From the NCBI GenBank assembly GCA_031273455.1, contig JAISRZ010000085.1, positions 62,001-126,000 of the forward strand: DNA of 64,000 nucleotides. The letters are read 5' to 3'. Source of the stretch: Deltaproteobacteria bacterium (GTDB taxonomy: Bacteria; Desulfobacterota; Desulfarculia; Adiutricales; Adiutricaceae). Under the pieces are notes generated by a model. The model was given only the letters and a program-made list of their open reading frames with translations. It made no database searches and was not told the DNA's origin. The first letter of the stretch is position 1. The number at the start of each line of letters is the position of its first letter. The position numbers and the translations under genes were made by a program. This document shows, piece after piece, positions 1-7,570 of the stretch.

Positions 1-972
1 ACGACCTTGTTGATACTGAGCCAAAACGGCGGCTGGGTGGATACCTGAAGGGTCACAACCTACTAAAAGTGGCTCGCCTAGGAGAGGCTCAATCTTAGTT
101 CTAGCCACGTGTTTACTCGGGTCAAACATAGGCCAGACCGCCCGTCCGCTTTTGGACTCTGTCTCGAGCAGACAGTAGAGGGACTTAATCTCATCTGTCT
201 TGCCCTGGGTTAAAAGAAGAGCGATCTGTTTTTGATAATAGTCAACCCCTCCGGCCAAGTTTTCTAAATTCTCAGCCTCGGGATTGACGATATAATATTC
301 TTTCCCATACTCGTTTTCCTCGCAGAAAGCGGCGGGAGGTTGGACAAAAGAAGCTATGGGATAAACGCTATTATTTAAATAAGTGTTTTCTTTACCAAAC
401 AAGCCCCATAACCAGTGGCCTTTAGGTGGACGGTTAAAATCCATTATGAGCCCACTCCAATAGATACCACCCAAGTGAGCCGCGGGATATCGACCGCCCC
501 TAATCTTAGCCGCGGACATAACCCCAAAGGGAACTTCCGTAGCCTCATTAAGCCAAAGGCCGGTCCAGTTAGACGACTTCAATTTTTCCGCCACATCGGC
601 GGTGTCCGAAGACCAAAGGTCGAACTCGACCTGACAGTGAGTGCCGTCCGGCAAAGGCCCGAAATTGAACACCCCATGTAAAGGAGCGTTGCCCATAGTT
701 ATATGGCCACTACCTGGAGGCATAACCTCCATAATGGACCTACGCGTCGCCGACACTAACCTAGGATAATCAGCTCGAATAACCCCCCAACGCGAATAGC
801 GGATACTTCGGCCATTAACCGCCGGCGCCGCTGGCTGAGCCATGGAATAATAAAGGAGATCCATGGCGCAGATAGTGCTTTTCCCCGAGCCGAACGGACC
901 CATAATCATCTTAATGTCCGCGTCAGACTCATGGAAAAGCTTGCCAGTATGGGTGGGTTTATACTCAAACAT
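1..972 (-). CDS. Phage terminase large subunit (3' part missing at window edge)
   Basis: ATPase-nuclease that cuts and pumps phage DNA into procapsids. Read on the minus strand from an ATG at 972, 324 codons are present before the window ends. Walker A GPFGSGKST lies at residues 25-33, a Walker B-like segment LWLNEATE at 139-146, and GCDPSG at 305-310 looks like the first acidic motif of the RNase H-like nuclease, so most of the nuclease lies outside. The start overlaps the stop of the upstream small-subunit gene by 8 bp, which indicates translational coupling. The assignment rests on motifs and on the small-subunit neighbour. Capsid and portal genes are presumably to the left of the window. 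Confidence 0.85.
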   Translation of the reverse strand, partial: MFEYKPTHTGKLFHESDADIKMIMGPFGSGKSTICAMDLLYYSMAQPAAPAVNGRSIRYSRWGVIRADYPRLVSATRRSIMEVMPPGSGHITMGNAPLHGVFNFGPLPDGTHCQVEFDLWSSDTADVAEKLKSSNWTGLWLNEATEVPFGVMSAAKIRGGRYPAAHLGGIYWSGLIMDFNRPPKGHWLWGLFGKENTYLNNSVYPIASFVQPPAAFCEENEYGKEYYIVNPEAENLENLAGGVDYYQKQIALLLTQGKTDEIKSLYCLLETESKSGRAVWPMFDPSKHVARTKIEPLLGEPLLVGCDPSGIHPAAVLAQYQQGR

Positions 973-1417
973 CGTTAGATGTAACCTCTAAATGTCTTAA
1001 CTTAGGGTTATTAAGCTGAGGTATATTAATTTGTACATTAACTTGAGACCCTACGGCTTTCTCCGCCCCAGGTAAAGCGTCCATACCCACGGACCTAGCC
1101 AAAGCCACGAAGGCTTTAACAAATTCCGCTAAGGGCGTGTCGGGGTCATGGAGCCTGGAGTACAAAGTCTCGACTAAACGAATAAGCATTTCCTCAACCC
1201 GGAACACATAAGCCGCTCGGTGCCCTAATTCCTTAGCTCTGGCGATTTCCGTCTTGTAAGCGGCTACAACTTCGGGTTTATTAATGACTTCTAGTAGCTC
1301 ACTTTCAGTCATTTGATAGGACCGCATTATCGAATCGAGCGTAATCTTAACCTCGCTCGATTGCGGTAGGTCCATATAGACCAAATCTTTAACTAGATTG
1401 GCTGTTGAATACTTCAT
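965..1417 (-). CDS. Probable phage terminase small subunit
   Basis: A 150-residue, mostly helical protein directly upstream of the terminase large subunit and overlapping it by 8 bp. The last third carries SQVNVQINIP, a segment commonly seen near the C-terminus of phage small terminase or DNA-packaging proteins. The middle (about residues 35-105) is charged and helical, as expected for a DNA-recognition and oligomerisation region. The role, recognising the packaging site and delivering DNA to the large subunit, is inferred mainly from position and from this C-terminal motif. It could also be an unrelated small late protein. Confidence 0.6.
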   Translation of the reverse strand: MKYSTANLVKDLVYMDLPQSSEVKITLDSIMRSYQMTESELLEVINKPEVVAAYKTEIARAKELGHRAAYVFRVEEMLIRLVETLYSRLHDPDTPLAEFVKAFVALARSVGMDALPGAEKAVGSQVNVQINIPQLNNPKLRHLEVTSNDV

Positions 1418-1425
1418 AAATCGCC

Positions 1426-1767
1426 TTAATGCGCATCCTTATCAGTCGGTTCGTATGATATAATTACATTATTTTTATCTTTTCCTTTATCAACAACCAA
1501 ATCATACGCTACAGTGACAGTCTTTCTGTCAGCTTTAGTAGTGACATAATCCTCATGAGCTTTCAAAAGGTCCGGTAATGTCAACGCTATCCTCGCGTTC
1601 AACACTACTTTCTTCACATTACCGAAGTAACTAGCGAAAGATTGCCAATCCATAACGAGACCCATAAAAGCGGGGACAGATAATTCGTAATCCTGGCAAT
1701 CGATTTCGTAAATAAAATCCTCGGTGTCGGCGGACTCTAGCTCTTCCGCGAAATCATCAATATCCAT
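1426..1767 (-). CDS. Hypothetical phage protein, 113 aa, acidic N-terminus
   Basis: I do not recognise this protein. The first 35 residues are very acidic (Asp/Glu runs), followed by a mixed alpha/beta-looking segment. There is no signal peptide or membrane helix. It sits 8 bp upstream of the small terminase gene and 3 bp downstream of the XhlA-like gene in the same leftward operon, so it is very probably a translated late phage gene, perhaps linked to packaging or lysis. Confidence 0.6.
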   Translation of the reverse strand: MDIDDFAEELESADTEDFIYEIDCQDYELSVPAFMGLVMDWQSFASYFGNVKKVVLNARIALTLPDLLKAHEDYVTTKADRKTVTVAYDLVVDKGKDKNNVIISYEPTDKDAH

Positions 1768-1770
1768 AAC

Positions 1771-2118
1771 TCACCTCGAAAAGAAATGAACCGCGGCCGC
1801 GGTCAAAACAGCCGTCCCAAAACTAGAAAGAAGCGAAAGCTTCAGTTGCGCGTCATGTAATTCCTGAAATTTATGACTTAACGTCATATTACTCTTTTCT
1901 AAATCCTCTATTTTATGCTCAAAAAAAGTCAACCGCTCGGTAAACCGATTTATATCCTCCTTATTTTTGGCTGTATCATATCCTAATTTTTTTATCTCAT
2001 CAAAAGCCGCGCCAATATTCTCCGCATTTTTCGTAATACCGGTAGAACGCTCGGACAGAAGTGTCTCTATCCTAGTTAAAGTCATCTTAATTTCTATGAT
2101 ATCAGCCTGAGTTTCCAT
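1771..2118 (-). CDS. XhlA-like phage membrane protein (coiled coil plus C-terminal membrane helix)
   Basis: 115 residues. About residues 1-90 form a long heptad-rich coiled coil, and residues about 96-113 form one hydrophobic helix ending in FFSR. This layout matches the XhlA haemolysin/holin-accessory family, although that family is usually shorter (70-90 aa). In that family the protein sits in the cytoplasmic membrane and helps a holin or endolysin. Here it lies after the tail genes and before the terminase genes, separated from the main lysis cassette at 8493-10121. A tail-associated membrane protein is an alternative. The family call rests on architecture only. Confidence 0.5.
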   Translation of the reverse strand: METQADIIEIKMTLTRIETLLSERSTGITKNAENIGAAFDEIKKLGYDTAKNKEDINRFTERLTFFEHKIEDLEKSNMTLSHKFQELHDAQLKLSLLSSFGTAVLTAAAVHFFSR

Positions 2119-2140
2119 CTATAACCTCTTATTAAGACAG

Positions 2141-2168
2141 TTGACTTTTTTACGATTCGATCTATATT
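2141..2168 (+). promoter_or_regulatory. Sigma-70 type promoter for the BamE-like gene trio
   Basis: TTGACT at 2141-2146 and TATATT at 2163-2168 with a 16-bp spacer, about 30 bp upstream of the first plus-strand gene at 2199. The same TTGACTTTTT start is seen in the promoter at 16744, so both may be read by host RNA polymerase in the lysogen. Confidence 0.65.
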
Positions 2169-2198
2169 AGAAGCCACAATTACATCGGGGGCTTACTC

Positions 2199-2546
2199 AT
2201 GGCTAAAACTACGTTTTGGGTTCTTCTTCTTATCCTTTTCGTCACTAGTCAAGCTTTCGCCGCGGAGACTAAAACCGCGAACTTGACGTATTTTGAAACC
2301 ACTAAACAAGATCTAATAAACGCTCTAGGACCACCTGAAAAGGTACAAGTAGACGAATATGGAAACGAAGATCTCGGATGGGGTCTCCACATATATATAG
2401 GACCAATCATTCCTAAAGAAAATACAATTTACGAACTCACCATCTTTGACCCTAGAGTTGGGCGAAAAGAGTTTTATAAAGTTCACACTGTACACGCTAC
2501 ATTCAGCAAAAAGACAGGTAAATTAATTAATCTCATGATTTCATAA
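2199..2546 (+). CDS. Small secreted BamE/SmpA-like protein 1
   Basis: 115 residues with a Sec signal peptide (hydrophobic residues 6-19, likely cleavage after AFA near residue 21). The mature part contains a TTKQDLINALGPPEK segment. It matches the helix-turn-glycine-proline pattern of the BamE/SmpA fold and aligns with the next two genes. It is the first of three tandem paralogues on the plus strand, opposite to the flanking late phage genes, behind a good promoter at 2141-2168. The position suggests a lysogenic conversion (moron) gene acting in the periplasm. The actual role is unknown; superinfection exclusion or envelope modification is inference. Confidence 0.7.
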   Translation: MAKTTFWVLLLILFVTSQAFAAETKTANLTYFETTKQDLINALGPPEKVQVDEYGNEDLGWGLHIYIGPIIPKENTIYELTIFDPRVGRKEFYKVHTVHATFSKKTGKLINLMIS

Positions 2547-2564
2547 TTAATTAGAGAGGATTCT

Positions 2565-2909
2565 ATGTTTAACATACTTAAAACCCTAGGCGTTCTGGTC
2601 CTTTTTCTTTCAGCTTATTGCGTGGCTCCATCTGATAGCTACGCGGATGACGCTTTCTCAAAAACGATTTCCGTTTCTTTTGGGTTCACTACCCAACAAG
2701 ACTTAGTGGCAAGGTTAGGCTATCCAGATAAGCAAAAATCCATCGATGGCGAAGCCACCCTCGTGTGGGTCCCCAAATATCATTTCCCAATCCACTATAC
2801 TGTGTATATTACCGACATAAATGGCGGTGAAATTACTCGAAAAGGTAAACAAATAACCGCGTTTTTCAGCGCGCAGAACGAATTATATAAAATTTACGTA
2901 CAAGATTAA
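2565..2909 (+). CDS. Small secreted BamE/SmpA-like protein 2
   Basis: 114 residues. ATG at 2565 is preceded by AGAGAGGA, a good ribosome binding site, and lies 18 bp after the previous stop, so it is co-transcribed. It has an N-terminal signal peptide (hydrophobic about residues 6-22, probable cleavage after SYA). The mature protein starts with KTISVSFGFTTQQDLVARLG, closely related to the third paralogue. No lipobox is present: the only early Cys is preceded by Tyr. Function unknown; same periplasmic BamE-like fold inferred. Confidence 0.7.
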   Translation: MFNILKTLGVLVLFLSAYCVAPSDSYADDAFSKTISVSFGFTTQQDLVARLGYPDKQKSIDGEATLVWVPKYHFPIHYTVYITDINGGEITRKGKQITAFFSAQNELYKIYVQD

Positions 2910-3010
2910 GGTTTAATTTATAATCCATAAATTTTTTGGCGAGACCTCCAACAGTATAGCCACTAAATAAACCCGTGGGCTAAAACACCACGCTACTTGG
3001 AAATTTCCTT

Positions 3011-3382
3011 ATGATTAACACGGCTAAAATATTAAGCATTCTATGTCTAGTTTTTCTCGCCGGATGTGTAGGTATATATGACCACCCAGCTACTGCCCCT
3101 TACAGCGCCACCGTTGTCTCCCCAACAAAAACTATCAGCGTGATTTTTGGTAAGACAACTCGACAAAGCTTAATTTCCACTCTAGGACAACCTATGTATA
3201 TGGGTTCCCAAACAGGCGTGGGATCTATGCTTTCCTGGATGTATGCCATGAATAATCCCGCTCGGTTTATAGTCCATGTTACTGACAGCACTGGTGAAAC
3301 GATTACCCTAACAGGTATTAAGATTGACGCTTATTTCAATCATTCAAACATACTAGTCAATATAATGGTACATGGTGGTTGA
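3011..3382 (+). CDS. BamE/SmpA-like lipoprotein 3
   Basis: 123 residues with a clear lipoprotein signal: a hydrophobic stretch ending in the lipobox LAGC, Cys at residue 19. The mature part contains KTISVIFGKTTRQSLISTLG, the same repeat unit as in the two upstream paralogues. There is a 101-bp gap from the previous gene and no strong ribosome binding site before the ATG, so expression may be weaker or separate. The Asn after the lipobox region gives no clear sorting signal. The tail gene ending at 3414 converges on it. Confidence 0.7.
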   Translation: MINTAKILSILCLVFLAGCVGIYDHPATAPYSATVVSPTKTISVIFGKTTRQSLISTLGQPMYMGSQTGVGSMLSWMYAMNNPARFIVHVTDSTGETITLTGIKIDAYFNHSNILVNIMVHGG

Positions 3383-3413
3383 CCCTCCAAATCTAGAAAA
3401 CTAACGTTCAAGA

Positions 3414-3872
3414 TTAGCCTAAGCATATCGTGTAGTTGAAACGTAGCCTACCCGCTGGTGGCGCGGTGGAGGTCAGTTCGATACTTGAATAAACGTACAT
3501 CACGCCTGTGGGTCTCAACACCGTCAACACTTGGGCTCTTCTAGAAGTAGTTGTCACATCTATATGGGTTAGGGCGAGCCCACTATGACTAGCATAATTC
3601 GCCATAGCGTCCGCCGGAATACTGGAAAAATCCACGGTCATTAAAACGAAGCCAGCGGTGGGACTAGCCGGAGTATTCACAATCCCCTTGACCGCGATCA
3701 TTCGCGTCATGGGATTCCACAAAACTTTTAACACGTCCTCGACCGTAGTCACATCAGTACCCAAGACATAGGGTAGAGGGACCCAGGGGTTGACGTCTTC
3801 TAACTTCATCCCAGCGGTGGTCCCTGTCGGGACTAGCTCACCAGTGTCTGAAACATAGTATGGTCTCGCCAT
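3414..3872 (-). CDS. Phage tail/receptor-binding protein, distal
   Basis: 152 residues from the ATG at 3872, which is preceded by GGGGGGAG; a longer reading to 3920 is possible but lacks a ribosome binding site and would overlap the upstream gene. The N-terminus (ARPYYVSDTGELVPTG) resembles short connectors that link tail-fibre chains. The rest looks like a beta-rich C-terminal domain. It is the last of seven consecutive tail genes. A receptor-binding role is inferred from position. Confidence 0.55.
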   Translation of the reverse strand: MARPYYVSDTGELVPTGTTAGMKLEDVNPWVPLPYVLGTDVTTVEDVLKVLWNPMTRMIAVKGIVNTPASPTAGFVLMTVDFSSIPADAMANYASHSGLALTHIDVTTTSRRAQVLTVLRPTGVMYVYSSIELTSTAPPAGRLRFNYTICLG

Positions 3873-3880
3873 CTCCCCCC

Positions 3881-4498
3881 CTAAACCTTGGTGTAATAAA
3901 GTGTAATGTTGTAATACCAATCCTGACTAACATCTCCTAGATAAGATAGATGACCGCTACTAGTGTCAAGCCCAACATCTAATCTATTACCTACAAGATA
4001 ACATAAGGGGATAATATATTGGTCAAGCAATGTAGCGGCGTTTGTTTGATGATTGGAATACCTTTGAGCATAAGGCAATCCATAATGCACCCAATTTGTA
4101 GACCCAGCTCTAACGTGGCCTTCATATCTCACAAAGCTACTAACATTATCAAAGCTTGTAATTGATGTACGAATGGCTGTATTGAGCGCTGTCGGTTTAG
4201 TTACAGCTCCACTGAAGGTTCTACGATATATCGGCTTCCCATCAATCCACGTCTCACCCGTCGGTCGCTCGGTCATGCCATACGCGCCGTTCCCCGCCAC
4301 CGGCATATCCTCGTCCGTCACCACCACTGTCCGGCCCACAAGGGTAGGGTAGAGCCCACTATCCGGCGGGTCTTCCAACGCCGCTAGCTCCGCCTTGGTA
4401 AGGAAGACCGGCGTCACGTCAATCTTACGGACGGCGTGCGAATCCTCGGTTGGACCTACGGGCAGATGTAATTGAGCCCCTAAGTTTATCGTAGTCAT
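3881..4498 (-). CDS. Phage tail fibre protein with WIDGKPIYRRTF head domain
   Basis: 205 residues. Residues 1-30 (NLGAQLHLP...SHAVRKIDV) match the N-terminal connector of the next fibre gene. The middle holds TGETWIDGKPIYRRTF, a motif frequent at the base of C-terminal receptor-binding domains of phage fibres. The beta-rich C-terminus follows. The ATG overlaps the stop of the upstream gene in a TAATG arrangement. Confidence 0.7.
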   Translation of the reverse strand: MTTINLGAQLHLPVGPTEDSHAVRKIDVTPVFLTKAELAALEDPPDSGLYPTLVGRTVVVTDEDMPVAGNGAYGMTERPTGETWIDGKPIYRRTFSGAVTKPTALNTAIRTSITSFDNVSSFVRYEGHVRAGSTNWVHYGLPYAQRYSNHQTNAATLLDQYIIPLCYLVGNRLDVGLDTSSGHLSYLGDVSQDWYYNITLYYTKV

Positions 4499-5229
4499 TA
4501 GGCCGGCGTGACCTCAGCGCTTAAAATCACCATGTAGCTATCCGAACTAGACGGAGCTTTAGCGAACTCAATCTTAACGGCGTTGTCCGAGGGCCTCGAC
4601 ACCGCCACATAAATGTCAGCGAAGGTGGTCTGGTCAATGACGTTGACCAAGACATTCCTCGTATTCCAGCCGTGGTTGAACGTAAATTCCGTAGTGGACC
4701 CATCGCCAGTGACAGGGAAGGTAAGCCAAGCCACCCGCTTAGTCCGACCCACGAAAACCTCGAACTGGAGCGAGGTGGAGTTCAGGGCAATGGGGCCATC
4801 AGTGATTAGCACATAAGTAGTGTCATGGCCGTCAGTCCCCTGGTTGACATGGACCTTAACCCCAGGAGAAATATCGCTGGAGGCGTCGAAGTCCGGGGAG
4901 CGGGTCAGGACATAAGGAACGGTCGAGCCATCGCCTAAGTCGGTGACTTCGTAGATCCCGTTCTGGGTTAGGTCAGTCTGAGCGGTCAGAAGGATCCGGT
5001 CGCCCACGGCGAGAGTTAGCCCATCGATAGTGGGTAGGACAGTCGAAGTGTCGGGACCAGTCAAGACATTGGCGGCGTAAGTCCCAGGGAGGTTAGTGAC
5101 GCTCCGAACTCTGACCGCGGCTTTGTAATGTTGGCCGACGCTGTTTTCTAAATCAACTAAACGAACAGCGTGGTTAGGGTCAGTGGGGGTAGCGTCGATA
5201 AAAAGATTAGAGCCATATATGCGGTCCAT
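4498..5229 (-). CDS. Phage tail fibre/spike protein
   Basis: 243 residues. Residues about 38-165 carry a pattern common in tail fibres (KAAVRVRSVTNLPGTY, then IDGLTLAVGDRILLTAQTD and NGIYEV). Residues 170-243 form a separate beta domain containing FTFNHGWNTRNVLVNV, of the same type as the W-x-I-x-HNLG domain in the gene at 5240. The N-terminal SNLFIDATPTDPNHAVRLVDL is shared with the downstream fibre, suggesting duplicated modules that assemble in sequence. Confidence 0.75.
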   Translation of the reverse strand: MDRIYGSNLFIDATPTDPNHAVRLVDLENSVGQHYKAAVRVRSVTNLPGTYAANVLTGPDTSTVLPTIDGLTLAVGDRILLTAQTDLTQNGIYEVTDLGDGSTVPYVLTRSPDFDASSDISPGVKVHVNQGTDGHDTTYVLITDGPIALNSTSLQFEVFVGRTKRVAWLTFPVTGDGSTTEFTFNHGWNTRNVLVNVIDQTTFADIYVAVSRPSDNAVKIEFAKAPSSSDSYMVILSAEVTPA

Positions 5230-5239
5230 TAATTACTCC

Positions 5240-5539
5240 TTATATAGCGCGGACTATCGCGGTCCCCGCTTTAGGATTAGCGAAGATAATATCAATATGA
5301 TTAACCGTGGCGGACGCCCAGTCAGCGGTAGCGAAGATCCGCTCACCAGTCGATAAGAATGTGTCGATAGCCAACTCTTTAGTTCCCAGATTATGTTGAA
5401 TCGACCAAAGAGCGTTGGGCGTATCTTGGATAAAAGTGTAGCTAGAAGCGTGGACGCTTACTCTATCCCCAGCCTCCACCACGCGAGCTTGGGGTGGCGT
5501 CACATTAGCGTCATAGACCATATACTCAACATTAGCCAT
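5240..5539 (-). CDS. Small tail fibre beta-domain protein
   Basis: 99 residues from the ATG at 5539. This start gives an ATGGCTAA overlap with the upstream stop, identical to the overlap at the next junction (6592-6599); a GTG at 5548 is the alternative. It contains ALWSIQHNLGTKELAIDTF, the W-x-I-x-HNLG pattern of C-terminal fibre domains in many phages and prophages. It is essentially a stand-alone version of the domain at the end of the gene at 4498. Confidence 0.65.
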   Translation of the reverse strand: MANVEYMVYDANVTPPQARVVEAGDRVSVHASSYTFIQDTPNALWSIQHNLGTKELAIDTFLSTGERIFATADWASATVNHIDIIFANPKAGTAIVRAI

Positions 5540-6599
5540 TTTCTTCACCAGCGTAGTAGGGGATTAACTCGAAGATACCAGAGGTCCCAGTGCCTAAGAA
5601 CCATTTACCGGAGGCGGGGTGGTAACGTAAGCGATAGCCTTTAGTGAAATATGACCATAATCTAGTATGCGGATTCATCATATAAGATGTTTGTAAATCT
5701 TCAGATAACGTAAAAGGCTTGAATGAAGCGCCTAAATCCGTAGAAAAAGCCCCACGTGATCCATCAGTCGAAAGAGTCAAGAGAATACGATCCTTATAGC
5801 GACCAAACCCTTCAACAAACTTACCCCATGAGGCTAATGAATCAGTCACAGGACATGAAGACACTTCAGAAATTGTTAAAGTATTAGAAACTAAATTACC
5901 AGCCATACGATGTAATATGTTAGTTCCACCGTATTCATAAACGAAAAAATCCCTCATAGGTTTAGATTCACCAGCGAAAAAAGTATAATCCGCTGAAAAA
6001 TTCACGAAAGGATTTATTGTATTTGAAGCTACATAAGTATTAAAAGTACGTCTAACTGCGACATGTATTGCATTATGATTATTACATGTAAAAGTAAACA
6101 CATATCCTGAATCAACAACATGGTCTCTAGTATATACATTATTAGATGTCCAAGGACCACCAAAATTACCAGTTAAATCACCTGACAAAACAAAAATATT
6201 TTGAGCGCTATTACCAGCTATACCAGTTAAAAAATATCTAGAAAATGCGTAATACATATCAAGATTGTATAATCCACTAGAACTAACTGGAGTTTTAGTT
6301 TGTTCCTCCCAATCAATACCATTCATAGTATATTGAATAACACCAGCGTAATAATCAGCAAACAAAAACCTCGCCGCGCCGTACACACAAAACGACATCA
6401 GAGTGTCGCTTGGCCTATGGGACTCTGTCCAATTCTCGCCTAAGTCAGTGGAAGAGCAAGCCAAATCCGAAGTTTCGGACACAGTCACCAGAGTATTATG
6501 GTGTATGAGGAATTCCCGAAAGCTCTCCCCAGGTTTTTGCAATATAGGTTTAGCGTAAAAACCTACCACGCTAGCCGGTCTTATAGGACAATTAGCCAT
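5532..6599 (-). CDS. Asp-box beta-propeller-like phage tail protein
   Basis: 355 residues. Several blades carry Asp-box-like motifs: STDLGENWTE near residue 50, QYTMNGIDWEE near 90 and FSTDLGASFKP near 290. This is the pattern of sialidase/BNR or Ycf48-type propellers. No catalytic sialidase residues are evident, so a carbohydrate-binding or structural role at the tail tip is more likely than an enzyme. The middle of the gene (about 5860-6350) is visibly more A+T-rich than its ends, which may mark an imported receptor-binding segment. Overlaps both neighbours by 8 bp. Confidence 0.6.
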   Translation of the reverse strand: MANCPIRPASVVGFYAKPILQKPGESFREFLIHHNTLVTVSETSDLACSSTDLGENWTESHRPSDTLMSFCVYGAARFLFADYYAGVIQYTMNGIDWEEQTKTPVSSSGLYNLDMYYAFSRYFLTGIAGNSAQNIFVLSGDLTGNFGGPWTSNNVYTRDHVVDSGYVFTFTCNNHNAIHVAVRRTFNTYVASNTINPFVNFSADYTFFAGESKPMRDFFVYEYGGTNILHRMAGNLVSNTLTISEVSSCPVTDSLASWGKFVEGFGRYKDRILLTLSTDGSRGAFSTDLGASFKPFTLSEDLQTSYMMNPHTRLWSYFTKGYRLRYHPASGKWFLGTGTSGIFELIPYYAGEENG

Positions 6600-7569
6600 T
6601 GATTCCCTCTTCCGCGCATTCGGGTTTTTGCTTCATCAAATAAAATATCTCAATGTTAGTTGGCTCTAAAGACAACGGGTCAATTGTAGTTTGAACACCG
6701 AAAAATTTTTCTCCATTCGGACCCATAGTCTCTTGGGATTGAAGAATCTTAAGCCAACTAGTCCCTCTAGTCTCTCGCGCATAGACCTTATACTCGTAAC
6801 AAGGATTAATACGGGGGAACGTTACAGTAAACGTCTCAGCTACGCCATCCACTTTCCCAATAATTAAGCTTGAGTCTTCCGGGTCAGGGAAGTGCGCTTG
6901 TTGATCCGCGGGGTCCGTAGGCAGACGGTTGGAATGTCCATACCGAGCGGGATATTGATTAGCCCCATTCATAGGATTCCAACCTAGCCGAGCTACGCCA
7001 TCACCACCCCAAGTCCATTGATAAGTCCCAGGATAGAGAATGAACGACCATTTAGTGAAGGTCTTATCAAACGTACCCACAGTGTCTGGTTCGGGTACAT
7101 AACCCGCCGACATATATAGCCGTGGTTCCGTTGGGATACCACTACTATCTGTATACCATAAAGGATATTGCGTAACGCCGTAAGATAAACCAGAGCCAGT
7201 GAATGCCTCTCCAAACAATTTTTCGGAACCAGAGCCTCCAGTCATGCCCACACCCGAGTTAAAGCCCGAGCCTCCAGCCACGACCTCCCCAGTATCAGGG
7301 TTGAAACCTATCCCGATATCCCCATCAGTCCCAGGTGGGATAGTCACAACAAACGCTGGCCCCGGGCCCGGCTCCCACCCAGGCAAGTTCCCTGGTGGGA
7401 CATACTCAGGTGAGCTAGGATCCCAGGGTGGAACATAGGGATCACTCGGATCCGGTGGATCCGGGGGTGGATCCGGAGGCGGTCCAGGCGGAACGACCGG
7501 CGGTGGCCCCGGAGGGTCGGTCCTGAGCTTCCGGTTGTAAGCCACGGGTTGGAGGAATTTTTTGCGCAT
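6592..7569 (-). CDS. Tail protein with proline-rich N-terminal linker
   Basis: 325 residues. After a short basic start, residues about 18-75 are nearly all Pro, Gly, Asp and Ser with repeated PPGPPP and PDPPP units, an extended stiff linker. Residues 76-125 are glycine-rich, followed by a beta-rich domain. No enzyme motif is seen. Its ATG follows the upstream gene by 1 bp and it overlaps the Asp-box gene by 8 bp. Probably an extended fibre or adaptor; the exact role is unknown. Confidence 0.55.
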   Translation of the reverse strand: MRKKFLQPVAYNRKLRTDPPGPPPVVPPGPPPDPPPDPPDPSDPYVPPWDPSSPEYVPPGNLPGWEPGPGPAFVVTIPPGTDGDIGIGFNPDTGEVVAGGSGFNSGVGMTGGSGSEKLFGEAFTGSGLSYGVTQYPLWYTDSSGIPTEPRLYMSAGYVPEPDTVGTFDKTFTKWSFILYPGTYQWTWGGDGVARLGWNPMNGANQYPARYGHSNRLPTDPADQQAHFPDPEDSSLIIGKVDGVAETFTVTFPRINPCYEYKVYARETRGTSWLKILQSQETMGPNGEKFFGVQTTIDPLSLEPTNIEIFYLMKQKPECAEEGING

Positions 7570-7570
7570 C

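Noticed and set aside
7199-7438. Plus-strand Pro/Gly-rich frame opposite the tail linker gene
   Set aside because: It is the complement of the proline-rich linker; no start signal and no other support.
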